64,000 nt of DNA from Sphingobacterium spiritivorum (GTDB taxonomy: Bacteria > Bacteroidota > Bacteroidia > Sphingobacteriales > Sphingobacteriaceae), in the NCBI RefSeq assembly GCF_016725325.1, contig NZ_CP068083.1, forward strand, positions 2,790,001 to 2,854,000, written 5' to 3'. Below the pieces are notes generated by a model. It was not told where the DNA came from and made no database searches. It saw nothing but the letters and a program-made list of their open reading frames with translations. The stretch's first letter is position 1. Each line of letters opens with the position of its first letter. Shown here in pieces: positions 51,572 through 60,217 of the stretch. The translations under genes were made by a program, and so were the position numbers.

Positions 51572-53980
51572 ATGAAATCAATATCAAAAATTTTGATGGC
51601 AATCGCCATATTACTATCAACTGAAAACATATTTGCACAAAACAAAATTTCGGGTACGATCAAAGCCAAAGACATAAATCATAGCTTAGCAGGAGTATCG
51701 ATTTATATTGCCGACCTTAAAACAGGAACATCAACCAACACAGACGGTAATTATGAAATCAGAAATCTCAAACGGGGAATTTATCTTTTAGAAGTAAGCA
51801 TTATAGGATATCAGTCGATAATCGAAAAAATAACCATTGAAAAAGATACGGTTATGGACTTTCTGTTAAGCCCAGCTGTTACAGAGCTGAACGAATTGAT
51901 TATTACAGGTGTAGCCCGCTCAACAGAGCTAAAGCTAAGCCCTGTTATTGTTAAAGCGGTGGACGGTCATACCTTGAAACAGAATACTGCCACCAATTTG
52001 ATAGACGGCTTGCGGAACATACCCGGCGTAAACCAGATAACTACCGGTGCAGGAATTTCAAAGCCGACCATTCGGGGTTTGGGATTTAACAGAGTAATCA
52101 CATTGAACAATGGTATTCGGCAAGAAGGACAGCAATGGGGCGATGAACACGGTATCGAGATAGACGAGAATGCGGTGGACAGGGTGGAAGTTGTCAAAGG
52201 TCCCGGAAGCCTGATGTACGGTTCGGACGGTATTGCGGGAGTACTTAATTTCCTTGCTCCGAAAGCTTTGCCGTTGGGACAGGTAAAAACACAGGTTTCT
52301 ACCAATTACCAAAGTAATAACAACCTCATAGGCTACTCCGTTTCCAATGCGGGGAATAAAGACGGCTTCCAATGGCTCGGCAGGTTCAGCAACAAATTTG
52401 CGGGCAATTATCAGAACGCCTATGACGGTAAAGTGTTTAATTCGGGCTTTAAGGAACTCAACGGCAGCTTGTTTTTGGGAATAAACAAAAGCTGGGGACA
52501 CTCGCACCTGACCGTAAGCTCTTATAACAACACCCTTAACCTTGTAGAGGGAGAAAGAGATGAATTAGGAAGATTTATCTACGAAAATGCCAATGGTGAT
52601 GAAATGGTTGCAACGGACGAAGATTTGAAAGGGTATAAAACAGGTTTTCCGCATCAGAAGATAAATCATATTGGAGTAGCTTCAAACAGTTATTTCATAT
52701 TGGATAAAGGAACACTTAATGCCGACTTCGGTTTTCAAAATAACAAGCGAAGAGAGCACGAAGACCCTTCCGCTCCCGACCAACCGGCTTTGTTCTTTGA
52801 CTTGAACACGCTGAATTATAATGTGCGATATAATTTTGAAAAGTCAAACGATTGGGAAACTTCGGTCGGTATCGGTGGTATGTGGCAGTCCAATACCAAC
52901 AAAGGGGAGGAATTTATGATACCTGCCTATTATCTGTTTGATGCAGGTGGATTTGTTTTCACACAGAAAACTTTTTTTGACAGGCTCACTTTAGCCGGAG
53001 GCATCAGGTTCGACAACAGGTATATGAACTCCCAAGAACTTTACCTCGATGAAGACGACAATCCTGTTTCCGGTACAAATTCCGATGCGAGCTTGAAATT
53101 TACTGCCTTTGATAAGAACTACAATGGCATTTCGGGGAGTTTGGGATTATCGTACAAAGCGGATAAAAATTCCACATTCAAATTCAACGTATCAAGAGGT
53201 TTCAGAGCACCGAACAGCACAGAGCTTTCTGCCAACGGAAGACACGAGGGAACATTTCGGTATATCATCGGAAGACCTGATTTAAAATCAGAAATCAGCC
53301 ATCAGGTGGATGTTGCATATTTCCTTAATTCCAAACATATCACGTTAGAGTTTACCCCATTTGTAAACTTCATTCAAAACTATATCTATTTGGAAAAAAT
53401 GGCGGCGAATGATGGTTCAGAGATATTTCCTGACCCCACAGACCCGGCTCCTGGGTTTCATTATACTTCAGGAAATGCCACCTTGCTTGGTGGCGAAATT
53501 TATCTGGATATACATCCCCATCCGATGGATTGGCTGCATTTGGAAAACTCATTTTCTTATGTTCAGGCTACCCAAAGCAACCAGCCCGAAAGCTCAAAGT
53601 ATTTGCCGTTTATTCCTGCCCCACGATACAGGGGAGAAATCAAAGCTGAATTAAAGGAGGTTAATCATACGTTTTCTAACGCCTATATCAAATTCGGTCT
53701 TGACCGTTTCTTTAAGCAGGATAAATTTTTCAGTGCTTACGGAACGGAAACCGCAACACCAGCTTACACGCTTTTAAGTGCAGGAATTGGGACAAATATA
53801 AAGGCATTCAACCGAAGCGACTTTATGTCTTTGTACATCAGTGGCGAAAACCTTGCTGATATAGCTTATCAGAACCATTTAAGTAGGTTGAAGTATGCTT
53901 CTGAAAACCCCGTAACCGGGCGTATGGGTGTATTCAATATGGGACGAAATATCAGTGTTAAATTAATAATGAATTTCTGA
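51572..53980 (+). CDS. TonB-dependent receptor of the copper-type block
   Basis: This 802-residue outer-membrane protein has a signal peptide ending near IFAQN, a carboxypeptidase-like domain at about 25-105, a plug at about 110-235 (IRGLGFNRVITLNNGIRQEG) and a barrel ending in SVKLIMNF. The plug holds EGQQWGDEHGIEIDEN, a motif seen in receptors related to copper or zinc uptake/efflux loci. It is followed by copper-linked genes. Substrate is inferred from context. Confidence 0.88.
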   Translation: MKSISKILMAIAILLSTENIFAQNKISGTIKAKDINHSLAGVSIYIADLKTGTSTNTDGNYEIRNLKRGIYLLEVSIIGYQSIIEKITIEKDTVMDFLLSPAVTELNELIITGVARSTELKLSPVIVKAVDGHTLKQNTATNLIDGLRNIPGVNQITTGAGISKPTIRGLGFNRVITLNNGIRQEGQQWGDEHGIEIDENAVDRVEVVKGPGSLMYGSDGIAGVLNFLAPKALPLGQVKTQVSTNYQSNNNLIGYSVSNAGNKDGFQWLGRFSNKFAGNYQNAYDGKVFNSGFKELNGSLFLGINKSWGHSHLTVSSYNNTLNLVEGERDELGRFIYENANGDEMVATDEDLKGYKTGFPHQKINHIGVASNSYFILDKGTLNADFGFQNNKRREHEDPSAPDQPALFFDLNTLNYNVRYNFEKSNDWETSVGIGGMWQSNTNKGEEFMIPAYYLFDAGGFVFTQKTFFDRLTLAGGIRFDNRYMNSQELYLDEDDNPVSGTNSDASLKFTAFDKNYNGISGSLGLSYKADKNSTFKFNVSRGFRAPNSTELSANGRHEGTFRYIIGRPDLKSEISHQVDVAYFLNSKHITLEFTPFVNFIQNYIYLEKMAANDGSEIFPDPTDPAPGFHYTSGNATLLGGEIYLDIHPHPMDWLHLENSFSYVQATQSNQPESSKYLPFIPAPRYRGEIKAELKEVNHTFSNAYIKFGLDRFFKQDKFFSAYGTETATPAYTLLSAGIGTNIKAFNRSDFMSLYISGENLADIAYQNHLSRLKYASENPVTGRMGVFNMGRNISVKLIMNF

Positions 53981-54129
53981 TTCGATATTATTGAGTGAAA
54001 GATTTAAAAGAACGCTAGCAGGAAATGTAACTGACACTATAATGCTCATGGAATAAAAATAAATGGCGGATAAGAGAAACTTATCTGCCATTTATTTCAA
54101 AAAAAACGAACCGGTTTGAAAAATACCAT

Positions 54130-54137
54130 TATCTTTG
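54130..54137 (+). promoter_or_regulatory. Probable -7 box of copy-2 cargo unit
   Basis: TATCTTTG fits TAnnTTTG and is identical to the copy-1 box. It precedes the intact Cys-rich gene by 22 bases. Confidence 0.5.
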
Positions 54138-54159
54138 CAATAGTTTTTTTGTTTTTTAC

Positions 54160-54546
54160 ATGTTAAAAAGGATAAACATATTAATGATTATATGCTTATT
54201 GGGCTTTTTTATAATCCCAATGCAATCCTATGCGTGTAAATCGCATTCCAAAGAAATTGTTATCAAGGAGAAGTCATGTTGCAGTGCCAACAAGCAGCAT
54301 CATTCAGAAGATCAATGTGAGAAAGACTGCTGTAAGTCTAAGGATGACACGAGCAATGAATGCTCTGGAAATTGTGGACCTACGTCCTGCCACAGCTCTT
54401 CTAATAGTTTTTCTGCAACACCCCCATTTTTTAGGAACGCTCAAAATCCTGTTTTTTCTAAAAGTAAAAAATCATACCCTTTATACAAAGAACCCTTTTA
54501 TTCTACAGGGGAATCTTCCATTTGGCAACCGCCTAAAATAAGTTAA
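54160..54546 (+). CDS. Cys-rich DUF6660-like exported protein, intact copy
   Basis: This 128-residue protein has a signal peptide (cleavage near SYACKSH) and a middle with many Cys and His (CCSANKQHHSEDQCEKDCC, CSGNCGPTSC), ending in SSIWQPPKIS. The Cys/His content suggests soft-metal binding in the periplasm. It is the full-length version of the broken gene at 51062 and shares the tail with the gene at 39760. Confidence 0.75.
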   Translation: MLKRINILMIICLLGFFIIPMQSYACKSHSKEIVIKEKSCCSANKQHHSEDQCEKDCCKSKDDTSNECSGNCGPTSCHSSSNSFSATPPFFRNAQNPVFSKSKKSYPLYKEPFYSTGESSIWQPPKIS

Positions 54547-54616
54547 ATTAGTACTGTATAGCCATAGGTGTGCGAAATCGGTTGATTTTGCACCTATCCG
54601 CAATACATGTTTTATT

Positions 54617-54636
54617 AAAAGCCAGATCTGGCTTTT
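54617..54636 (+). promoter_or_regulatory. Perfect 20-base palindrome in leader
   Basis: AAAAGCCAGATCTGGCTTTT is fully self-complementary and corresponds to the shorter palindrome at 51519. Upstream, GTGCGAAATC and GATTTTGCAC (about 54569-54592) form a second hairpin. The pair forms a structured leader before the DUF3347 gene; a metal-responsive repressor site is one possibility. Confidence 0.5.
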
Positions 54637-54673
54637 GATTATTTACCATTTTTAATACTTAATAAGGTTCCAA

Positions 54674-55240
54674 ATGAAATCAATATCAAAAATATTGATG
54701 GTAATCACCGTATTACTATCCGCAGCAAACAGCTTTGCGCAAAACCAGAACGAGCAACATCACAACCATGGTGGAACAGCTCAAGCAAAGAATATTCCAT
54801 CACAAAATTTATCACAATTACATGCCGTATTTGACAAGTATTTTTCCATAAAAGATGCTTTGGTAAACGCAGATGTAAATATAGCATCTTCAAATGCTAC
54901 TGAATTAGCCACAGTTATTAAAACAGTGGATATGGGTGAACTTTCTCCCAAAGAGCATACCGTATGGATGAAGGTCATGAAGGAACTGTCTTTAAACACA
55001 GAAAACATCTCGAAATCGAAAGACGTCGTAAAGCAACGGAGGGCATTTGCCCTACTTTCTAAGAATGTCTATGAATTGGCAAACGCATCAAAGCAAAAAA
55101 CAACTATGTACTACCAAAACTGCCCGATGTACAACGATGGCAAAGGTGCAACTTGGTTAAGTAAAAGTACGGATATCAAAAACCCGTATTACGGTTCAAA
55201 AATGCTGACCTGCGGTAGTACTATTGAAAAATTAAATTAG
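54674..55240 (+). CDS. DUF3347 copper-type periplasmic protein
   Basis: This 188-residue protein has a signal peptide (ending NSFAQNQ), a His-rich start (EQHHNHGG) and a DUF3347 helical domain (LHAVFDKYFSIKDALVNADV). The C-terminus carries CPMYNDGKGATWLS and MLTCG, motifs like the C-terminal part of CusB-type adaptors. It is likely a Cu(I)/Ag(I) chaperone for the efflux pump. A second DUF3347 protein follows at 55694. Confidence 0.83.
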   Translation: MKSISKILMVITVLLSAANSFAQNQNEQHHNHGGTAQAKNIPSQNLSQLHAVFDKYFSIKDALVNADVNIASSNATELATVIKTVDMGELSPKEHTVWMKVMKELSLNTENISKSKDVVKQRRAFALLSKNVYELANASKQKTTMYYQNCPMYNDGKGATWLSKSTDIKNPYYGSKMLTCGSTIEKLN

Positions 55241-55249
55241 TCAGCCATT

Positions 55250-55675
55250 ATGAGATGTCTATTGATTGGGATCGTTACTTCTATTGTAGTCATATTTAGT
55301 TCATGCAACAATAACCCTACACTAAAGGTGCAAGACAATACATATACTTCAAAAAGCTCAAATACAAATACCCGTGACCACAATGCCTTTGAAATGGGCG
55401 ATGTAGTTCCGTCGGAAGAGGTATGCATGGTCAACAATGAATACATGGGCAAAAAACAATTTGAGGTAAATTTTGAAGGAAAAATATATTACGGATGTTG
55501 CCAGATGTGTAAAGAACGTATTCCAAAAGATCCTTCTACACGCGTTGCCATAGATCCATTTTCCAAAAAGCAGATAGATAAAGCGACTGCTATAATAGCA
55601 ATTACGGGCAACAACGGGGAAGTATCATATTTTGAAAATAATACTACATATACAAATTACATAAATCAATTTTAA
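55250..55675 (+). CDS. TRASH-like metal-binding lipoprotein
   Basis: This 141-residue lipoprotein (lipobox FSSC) has a core with CMVNNEY and YYGCCQMCKERI, a Cys-cluster pattern like TRASH/YHS metal-binding modules. It stands ten bases after one DUF3347 gene and before the second, so it most likely binds copper or silver in the periplasm. Confidence 0.7.
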   Translation: MRCLLIGIVTSIVVIFSSCNNNPTLKVQDNTYTSKSSNTNTRDHNAFEMGDVVPSEEVCMVNNEYMGKKQFEVNFEGKIYYGCCQMCKERIPKDPSTRVAIDPFSKKQIDKATAIIAITGNNGEVSYFENNTTYTNYINQF

Positions 55676-55693
55676 TTATTAAAAACAGAAATC

Positions 55694-56272
55694 ATGACAA
55701 TGAAACATTTATTTGTAGGCTTACTAGCCTCATCCGTATTGACCTTGGCAGCATGCAATGGCGCTTCTGAAAAAAAATCAGAAAGCGACGTCCATACTGA
55801 AACAACGGTATCCAACGAAAGCAACGCTGCAAGCGACCAGGGAACTTTTTCGGAACTTTTTTCCCATTACCAGCACCTGACTTTTGCTTTGTCTTCCGAT
55901 AATGATAAAGAAGCCGCAAATGCAGCTAAAGGCATGCTGGAAGCACTCCCCAAGATTAATACCGAGGGCTTTAGTGCAGAACAGAAAAGCACCTTCGATG
56001 ACATCGCTGCTGATATTCAGGAACATTCGGAGCACATAGGTGATAACATAGGCAATATCGCTCATCAAAGAGAACATTTAGTGATCTTGAGCAAGGATTT
56101 TTATGATATAACAAAAGAATTCGGCACCGAAAAGCCCATGTACAAGATTTTTTGCTCGATGTACGATGACAACAAAGGAGCATATTGGTTAAGCGATAGC
56201 AAAGAGGTCAAAAACCCTTACTATGGTGAAGATATGCTAACATGTGGTGAAGTTCAGGAAGAACTGAAGTAA
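55694..56272 (+). CDS. DUF3347 lipoprotein, second copy
   Basis: This 192-residue lipoprotein has the lipobox LAAC and a DUF3347 domain. Its C-terminus (FCSMYDDNKGAYWLSDS, NPYYGEDMLTCG) closely matches that of the 54674 protein, so the two are paralogues. It is anchored to the membrane, unlike the first. It precedes cusA and probably hands Cu(I)/Ag(I) to the pump. Bases 56273-56365 before cusA contain no gene. Confidence 0.82.
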   Translation: MTMKHLFVGLLASSVLTLAACNGASEKKSESDVHTETTVSNESNAASDQGTFSELFSHYQHLTFALSSDNDKEAANAAKGMLEALPKINTEGFSAEQKSTFDDIAADIQEHSEHIGDNIGNIAHQREHLVILSKDFYDITKEFGTEKPMYKIFCSMYDDNKGAYWLSDSKEVKNPYYGEDMLTCGEVQEELK

Positions 56273-56365
56273 AAACGCTGATTAAGATTTGAAATTCAAA
56301 TATCAGGTACCGGTCGATTTCTGTAGGCTGGTATCTGATATTAAAATGTAAACAATGTATATGTT

Positions 56366-59300
56366 ATGCTTAAAAAAATTATCAAATATTTTTTGGAGAA
56401 CCGAGTAATAACACTGTTATTACTTGTGGTTGTCCTTATATGGGGGCTGATTACAGCGCCCTTTAATTGGCATCAAAATGCGTTGCCGAGCGATCCTGTG
56501 CCGGTCGATGCGATTCCGAACATTGGGGAGAACCAGCAAATTGTTGCGACCGAATGGATGGGGAGGTCTCCCAAAGATATACAGGAGCAGATTACCTATC
56601 CACTCACGACCTCCTTACTGGGCATCCCCGGCGTAAAAACAATCCGGAGCAGTTCGATGTTCGGCATGTCCTTCCTCTATGTCATTTTTGAAGAGGATGT
56701 TGAGTTTTATTGGAGCCGTTCCCGTATTCTGGAAAAACTGAATTCATTGCCTGCCGGCACATTACCATCCGATGTAACGCCCACGCTCGGGCCGGATGCC
56801 ACTGCTTTGGGGCAGGTCTTTTGGTATACACTGGAGGGACGCAATCCCGAAACCGGAAAACCTACAGGAGGCTGGGACCCCGATGAGCTGCGCACGATTC
56901 AGGATTTCTATGCCAAATATAATTTGGCAGCATCGGAAGGGGTTTCCGAAGTGGCTTCCATCGGAGGTTTCGTAAAAGAATACCAAGTCGATATCAATCC
57001 AGATGCGATGCGCGCATACAATGTATCCGTAATGGATATCATGTCGGCTATCCAAAACAGCAACCTGGATATCGGTGCAGAGACGATCGAAATAAACAAA
57101 GCGGAATATCTGGTGCGTGGATTGGGCTACCTTAAAAGTGTCCAGGATCTTGAAGATGCCGTAGTGGCTGTGCGCAATAATGTTCCCGTAAAGATAAAAG
57201 ACGTTGGGTTTGTCAATTTGGGACCCTCCACACGACGCGGTGGATTGGATAAGGAAGGCGTGGAAGCAGTTGGCGGTGTAGTAGTTGCCCGGCATGGAAC
57301 CAACCCCATGGAAGTCATCAATAATGTCAAGGCGAAGATCAAAGAAATGGAGGCAGGTTTCCCTCAAAAAACATTAGAGGATGGGACTATTTCAAAAGTC
57401 ACCGTCGTTCCGTTTTATGACCGCTCGGGTTTAATCCAGGAAACCATCGGGACGCTGGAAAATGCTTTAGCACACGAAATCCTGATCTGTATTATCGTTG
57501 TGATCGTGCTGGTGATCAACCTGCGAGCATCGATTCTTATATCCAGTATCTTGCCCATTGGCGTACTGGCGACCTTCATAATCATGAAACAAATGGGGGT
57601 CGAGGCGAATATCGTTGCCCTTTCGGGAATCGCCATTGCCATTGGGGTCATGGTGGATGTGGGGATTGTCTTTATCGAAAGCATACTACGCCATATGGAT
57701 GAAGAAAAAGCCAAGGGTGTTGAGAGTCGGGGGAAAGCCTTTGTAAACTTGATTTCCACCGCTGTTGCGGAAGTGTCGGGTGCTTTGTCAACGGCGATGC
57801 TCACCACGATCATCAGCTTTTTACCTGTTTTTATGATGGAAGCACAAGAAGGTAAGTTGTTCGGTCCCTTGGCATACACCAAAACCTTTGCTTTGGTTTC
57901 AGCCTTTGTGTTAGGCATTATTATCTTGCCAACACTGGCTTATTATATATTTTCAATCCGTATCAATGGGAGTAAAGTTCGCCGGATAGCCAACTACGTT
58001 TTGGTAGTTGCCGGTATCGCTCTTTGGATCTATACAGGTGTTTTTGTCGCGTTCGCATTGACTTTGATCGGAGTCAACAACCTGTTTACACCAAGATGGA
58101 AAGGAGAAAAAATTGCCAACTACGTTAATGTAGCTATCACACTTTTTGTAGCGATGTATTACCTGACGGTTGAGTGGCTGCCACTCGGCACGCAGGCAAG
58201 CACCACACTTAACTTTGTGTTCGTATTCTTTGCCATTGGTTCCATCCTGGGAATGTTATGGGCATTGGTGATCTATTATGAACAGATTCTTCGATGGTCA
58301 CTTTCCAACCGGTGGAAATTCATGGCCATCCCTATCATTACTTTATTATTCGGAATGTTAGCATGGATGGGCGTAGAGAAGAGTTTTGGTTTTGTTGCAA
58401 ATGGCTTCGAAAAGACAGGTTGGAAATCATTTCGGGAGACTGCCTTCTGGCAAAAATCCACCGAAACATTTCCCGGTATCGGGGAGGAATTTATGCCAAG
58501 CCTCAATGAAGGTTCTTTCCTTTTGATGCCCACCAGTATGCCGCATACTGGGATTGAACAAAACCTGCAATTGATCAGAACACTTGATAAACGTATTCAA
58601 AACATACCGGAAGTCGAACTTATCGTAGGAAAATGGGGCCGTGTGAATTCTGCACTTGATCCGGCTCCTACACAGATGTTTGAAAATACGATCAATTATA
58701 TCCCGGAATTTTATCTGGATGAAGACGGGCATCGTGAAAGGTTCAAGGTAAACAGTTCCGGAGAATTCGTGTTGAAAGGTGACAAGACCTATGCTGTTTC
58801 CGATGGTTTCCGTTCCATACCACGGGACAGTCTGATTGAAGATAAAAGCGGAAAATTTTTCCGCAGATGGCGTCCTGAAATTAAAAAGGCCGACGATATA
58901 TGGCAAGAGATCGTCAATGTTTCCCATCTGCCCGGATTGACTTCCGCTCCTAAGTTGCAACCGATAGAAGCGAGAATGGTAATGCTTTCTACGGGAATGA
59001 GGGCTCCGATGGGGCTAAAGGTTTCGGGTCCGGATCTGGAGTCGATTGAAATCGGTGGCAAGGCCTTGGAAGCAGCCTTAAAGGATGTTCCATCTGTTAT
59101 GCCATCGACCGTTTTCTACGACAGGGCTGTTGGCGCACCCTATATCGAAATCCATCTGAACCGGGATAGAATGGCCAGATACGGTATTACCGTTGCCGAG
59201 CTTCAGGAAGTAATCAGTGCGGCAGTCGGCGGTATGACGTTGACCACTACAGTCGAAGGCCGGGAACGGTTTCCCGTTCGCCTGCGCTACCCACGAGAAT

Positions 59301-60217
59301 TACGGGATGACCCGGATGCGTTGCGAAAAATAATCATTCCGACAGCTACAGGAGCTCAGATTCCATTGGGGGATGTGGTGGATGTTGAATATGCCAAGGG
59401 CGCTCAGATGATCCAAAGTGAAAATACCTTTTTGTTGGGTTATGTAATCTTTGATAAAAAAAGTGGCATAGCGGAAGTCGACGTAGTATACGAAGCGGAT
59501 CAACTCCTAAAGGAAAAAATAGCGTCTGGAGAACTGGATTTACCCAACGGGGTGACGTATAAGTTTGCCGGAAATTATGAACAGCAAGAACGTGCCGCAA
59601 AAAGGCTAATGCTTATTATACCACTGAGTTTGTTAGCCATTTTAGTAATTCTCTACTTTCAGTTCCGAACGGTTACAGCATCGTTAATTCATTTTTCCGG
59701 TGTTTTTGTAGCTCTTGCAGGAGGTTTTATTTTGTTGTGGCTTTACGGACAGCCTTGGTTTATGGATTTCTCTGTCGGAGGGACAAATATGAGGGATCTG
59801 TTCCAGATGCACAGCATCAATCTCAGCATTGCCGTTTGGGTAGGATTTATCGCCCTGTTCGGACTGGCGACGAGTGATGGTGTATTAATGGGAACATACA
59901 TCCACGATACATTTGAAGCACGGAACCCCAGAACAAAAGATGAAATACGGGAAGCAGTCATATACGCAGGCTTAAAGCGTGTCAGACCGGCAGCGATGAC
60001 CACTGCTACAGCACTGATCGCCTTACTGCCTGTCCTGACCTCTACCGGTAAAGGTGCGGAAATCATGGTACCAATGGCCATCCCGACTTTCGGCGGCATG
60101 CTGATCCAATCCATGACCATGTTTGTGGTTCCAGTATTCCAGTGCTGGTGGAGGGAATCTGCCACTAAAAAAGAAAATAGAAAAAATAATAAAAATATAG
60201 CGAATGAAAACGAATAA
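56366..60217 (+). CDS. cusA: CusA-type heavy-metal RND efflux pump
   Basis: This 1283-residue inner-membrane pump has the RND layout with VMVDVGIVFIES in TM4 and the metal-path segment MLSTGMRAPMG. It is longer than the usual 1050 residues: an extra membrane-rich block of about 120 residues lies after TM6 (near 540-650) and a second insertion in the periplasmic part near 780-830. It exports Cu(I)/Ag(I) to the TolC partner using the proton gradient. Its stop overlaps the next gene by 14 bases. Confidence 0.93.
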   Translation: MLKKIIKYFLENRVITLLLLVVVLIWGLITAPFNWHQNALPSDPVPVDAIPNIGENQQIVATEWMGRSPKDIQEQITYPLTTSLLGIPGVKTIRSSSMFGMSFLYVIFEEDVEFYWSRSRILEKLNSLPAGTLPSDVTPTLGPDATALGQVFWYTLEGRNPETGKPTGGWDPDELRTIQDFYAKYNLAASEGVSEVASIGGFVKEYQVDINPDAMRAYNVSVMDIMSAIQNSNLDIGAETIEINKAEYLVRGLGYLKSVQDLEDAVVAVRNNVPVKIKDVGFVNLGPSTRRGGLDKEGVEAVGGVVVARHGTNPMEVINNVKAKIKEMEAGFPQKTLEDGTISKVTVVPFYDRSGLIQETIGTLENALAHEILICIIVVIVLVINLRASILISSILPIGVLATFIIMKQMGVEANIVALSGIAIAIGVMVDVGIVFIESILRHMDEEKAKGVESRGKAFVNLISTAVAEVSGALSTAMLTTIISFLPVFMMEAQEGKLFGPLAYTKTFALVSAFVLGIIILPTLAYYIFSIRINGSKVRRIANYVLVVAGIALWIYTGVFVAFALTLIGVNNLFTPRWKGEKIANYVNVAITLFVAMYYLTVEWLPLGTQASTTLNFVFVFFAIGSILGMLWALVIYYEQILRWSLSNRWKFMAIPIITLLFGMLAWMGVEKSFGFVANGFEKTGWKSFRETAFWQKSTETFPGIGEEFMPSLNEGSFLLMPTSMPHTGIEQNLQLIRTLDKRIQNIPEVELIVGKWGRVNSALDPAPTQMFENTINYIPEFYLDEDGHRERFKVNSSGEFVLKGDKTYAVSDGFRSIPRDSLIEDKSGKFFRRWRPEIKKADDIWQEIVNVSHLPGLTSAPKLQPIEARMVMLSTGMRAPMGLKVSGPDLESIEIGGKALEAALKDVPSVMPSTVFYDRAVGAPYIEIHLNRDRMARYGITVAELQEVISAAVGGMTLTTTVEGRERFPVRLRYPRELRDDPDALRKIIIPTATGAQIPLGDVVDVEYAKGAQMIQSENTFLLGYVIFDKKSGIAEVDVVYEADQLLKEKIASGELDLPNGVTYKFAGNYEQQERAAKRLMLIIPLSLLAILVILYFQFRTVTASLIHFSGVFVALAGGFILLWLYGQPWFMDFSVGGTNMRDLFQMHSINLSIAVWVGFIALFGLATSDGVLMGTYIHDTFEARNPRTKDEIREAVIYAGLKRVRPAAMTTATALIALLPVLTSTGKGAEIMVPMAIPTFGGMLIQSMTMFVVPVFQCWWRESATKKENRKNNKNIANENE

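Larger units (their letters stand above)
51028..51641 (+). repeat. Direct repeat, copy 1
   Basis: The segment from TACCATTATCTTTG through the Cys-rich gene, its leader hairpin and the first 20-odd codons of the next gene is repeated at 54124-54744 with clear, imperfect identity (visually about four bases in five). Both copies end inside a signal-peptide region (MKSISKILM...), after which the downstream genes differ. Confidence 0.85.
54124..54744 (+). repeat. Direct repeat, copy 2
   Basis: This is the second copy of the segment at 51028-51641. Here the Cys-rich gene is intact and the repeat runs into the signal peptide of a DUF3347 protein instead of a TonB receptor. Confidence 0.85.
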
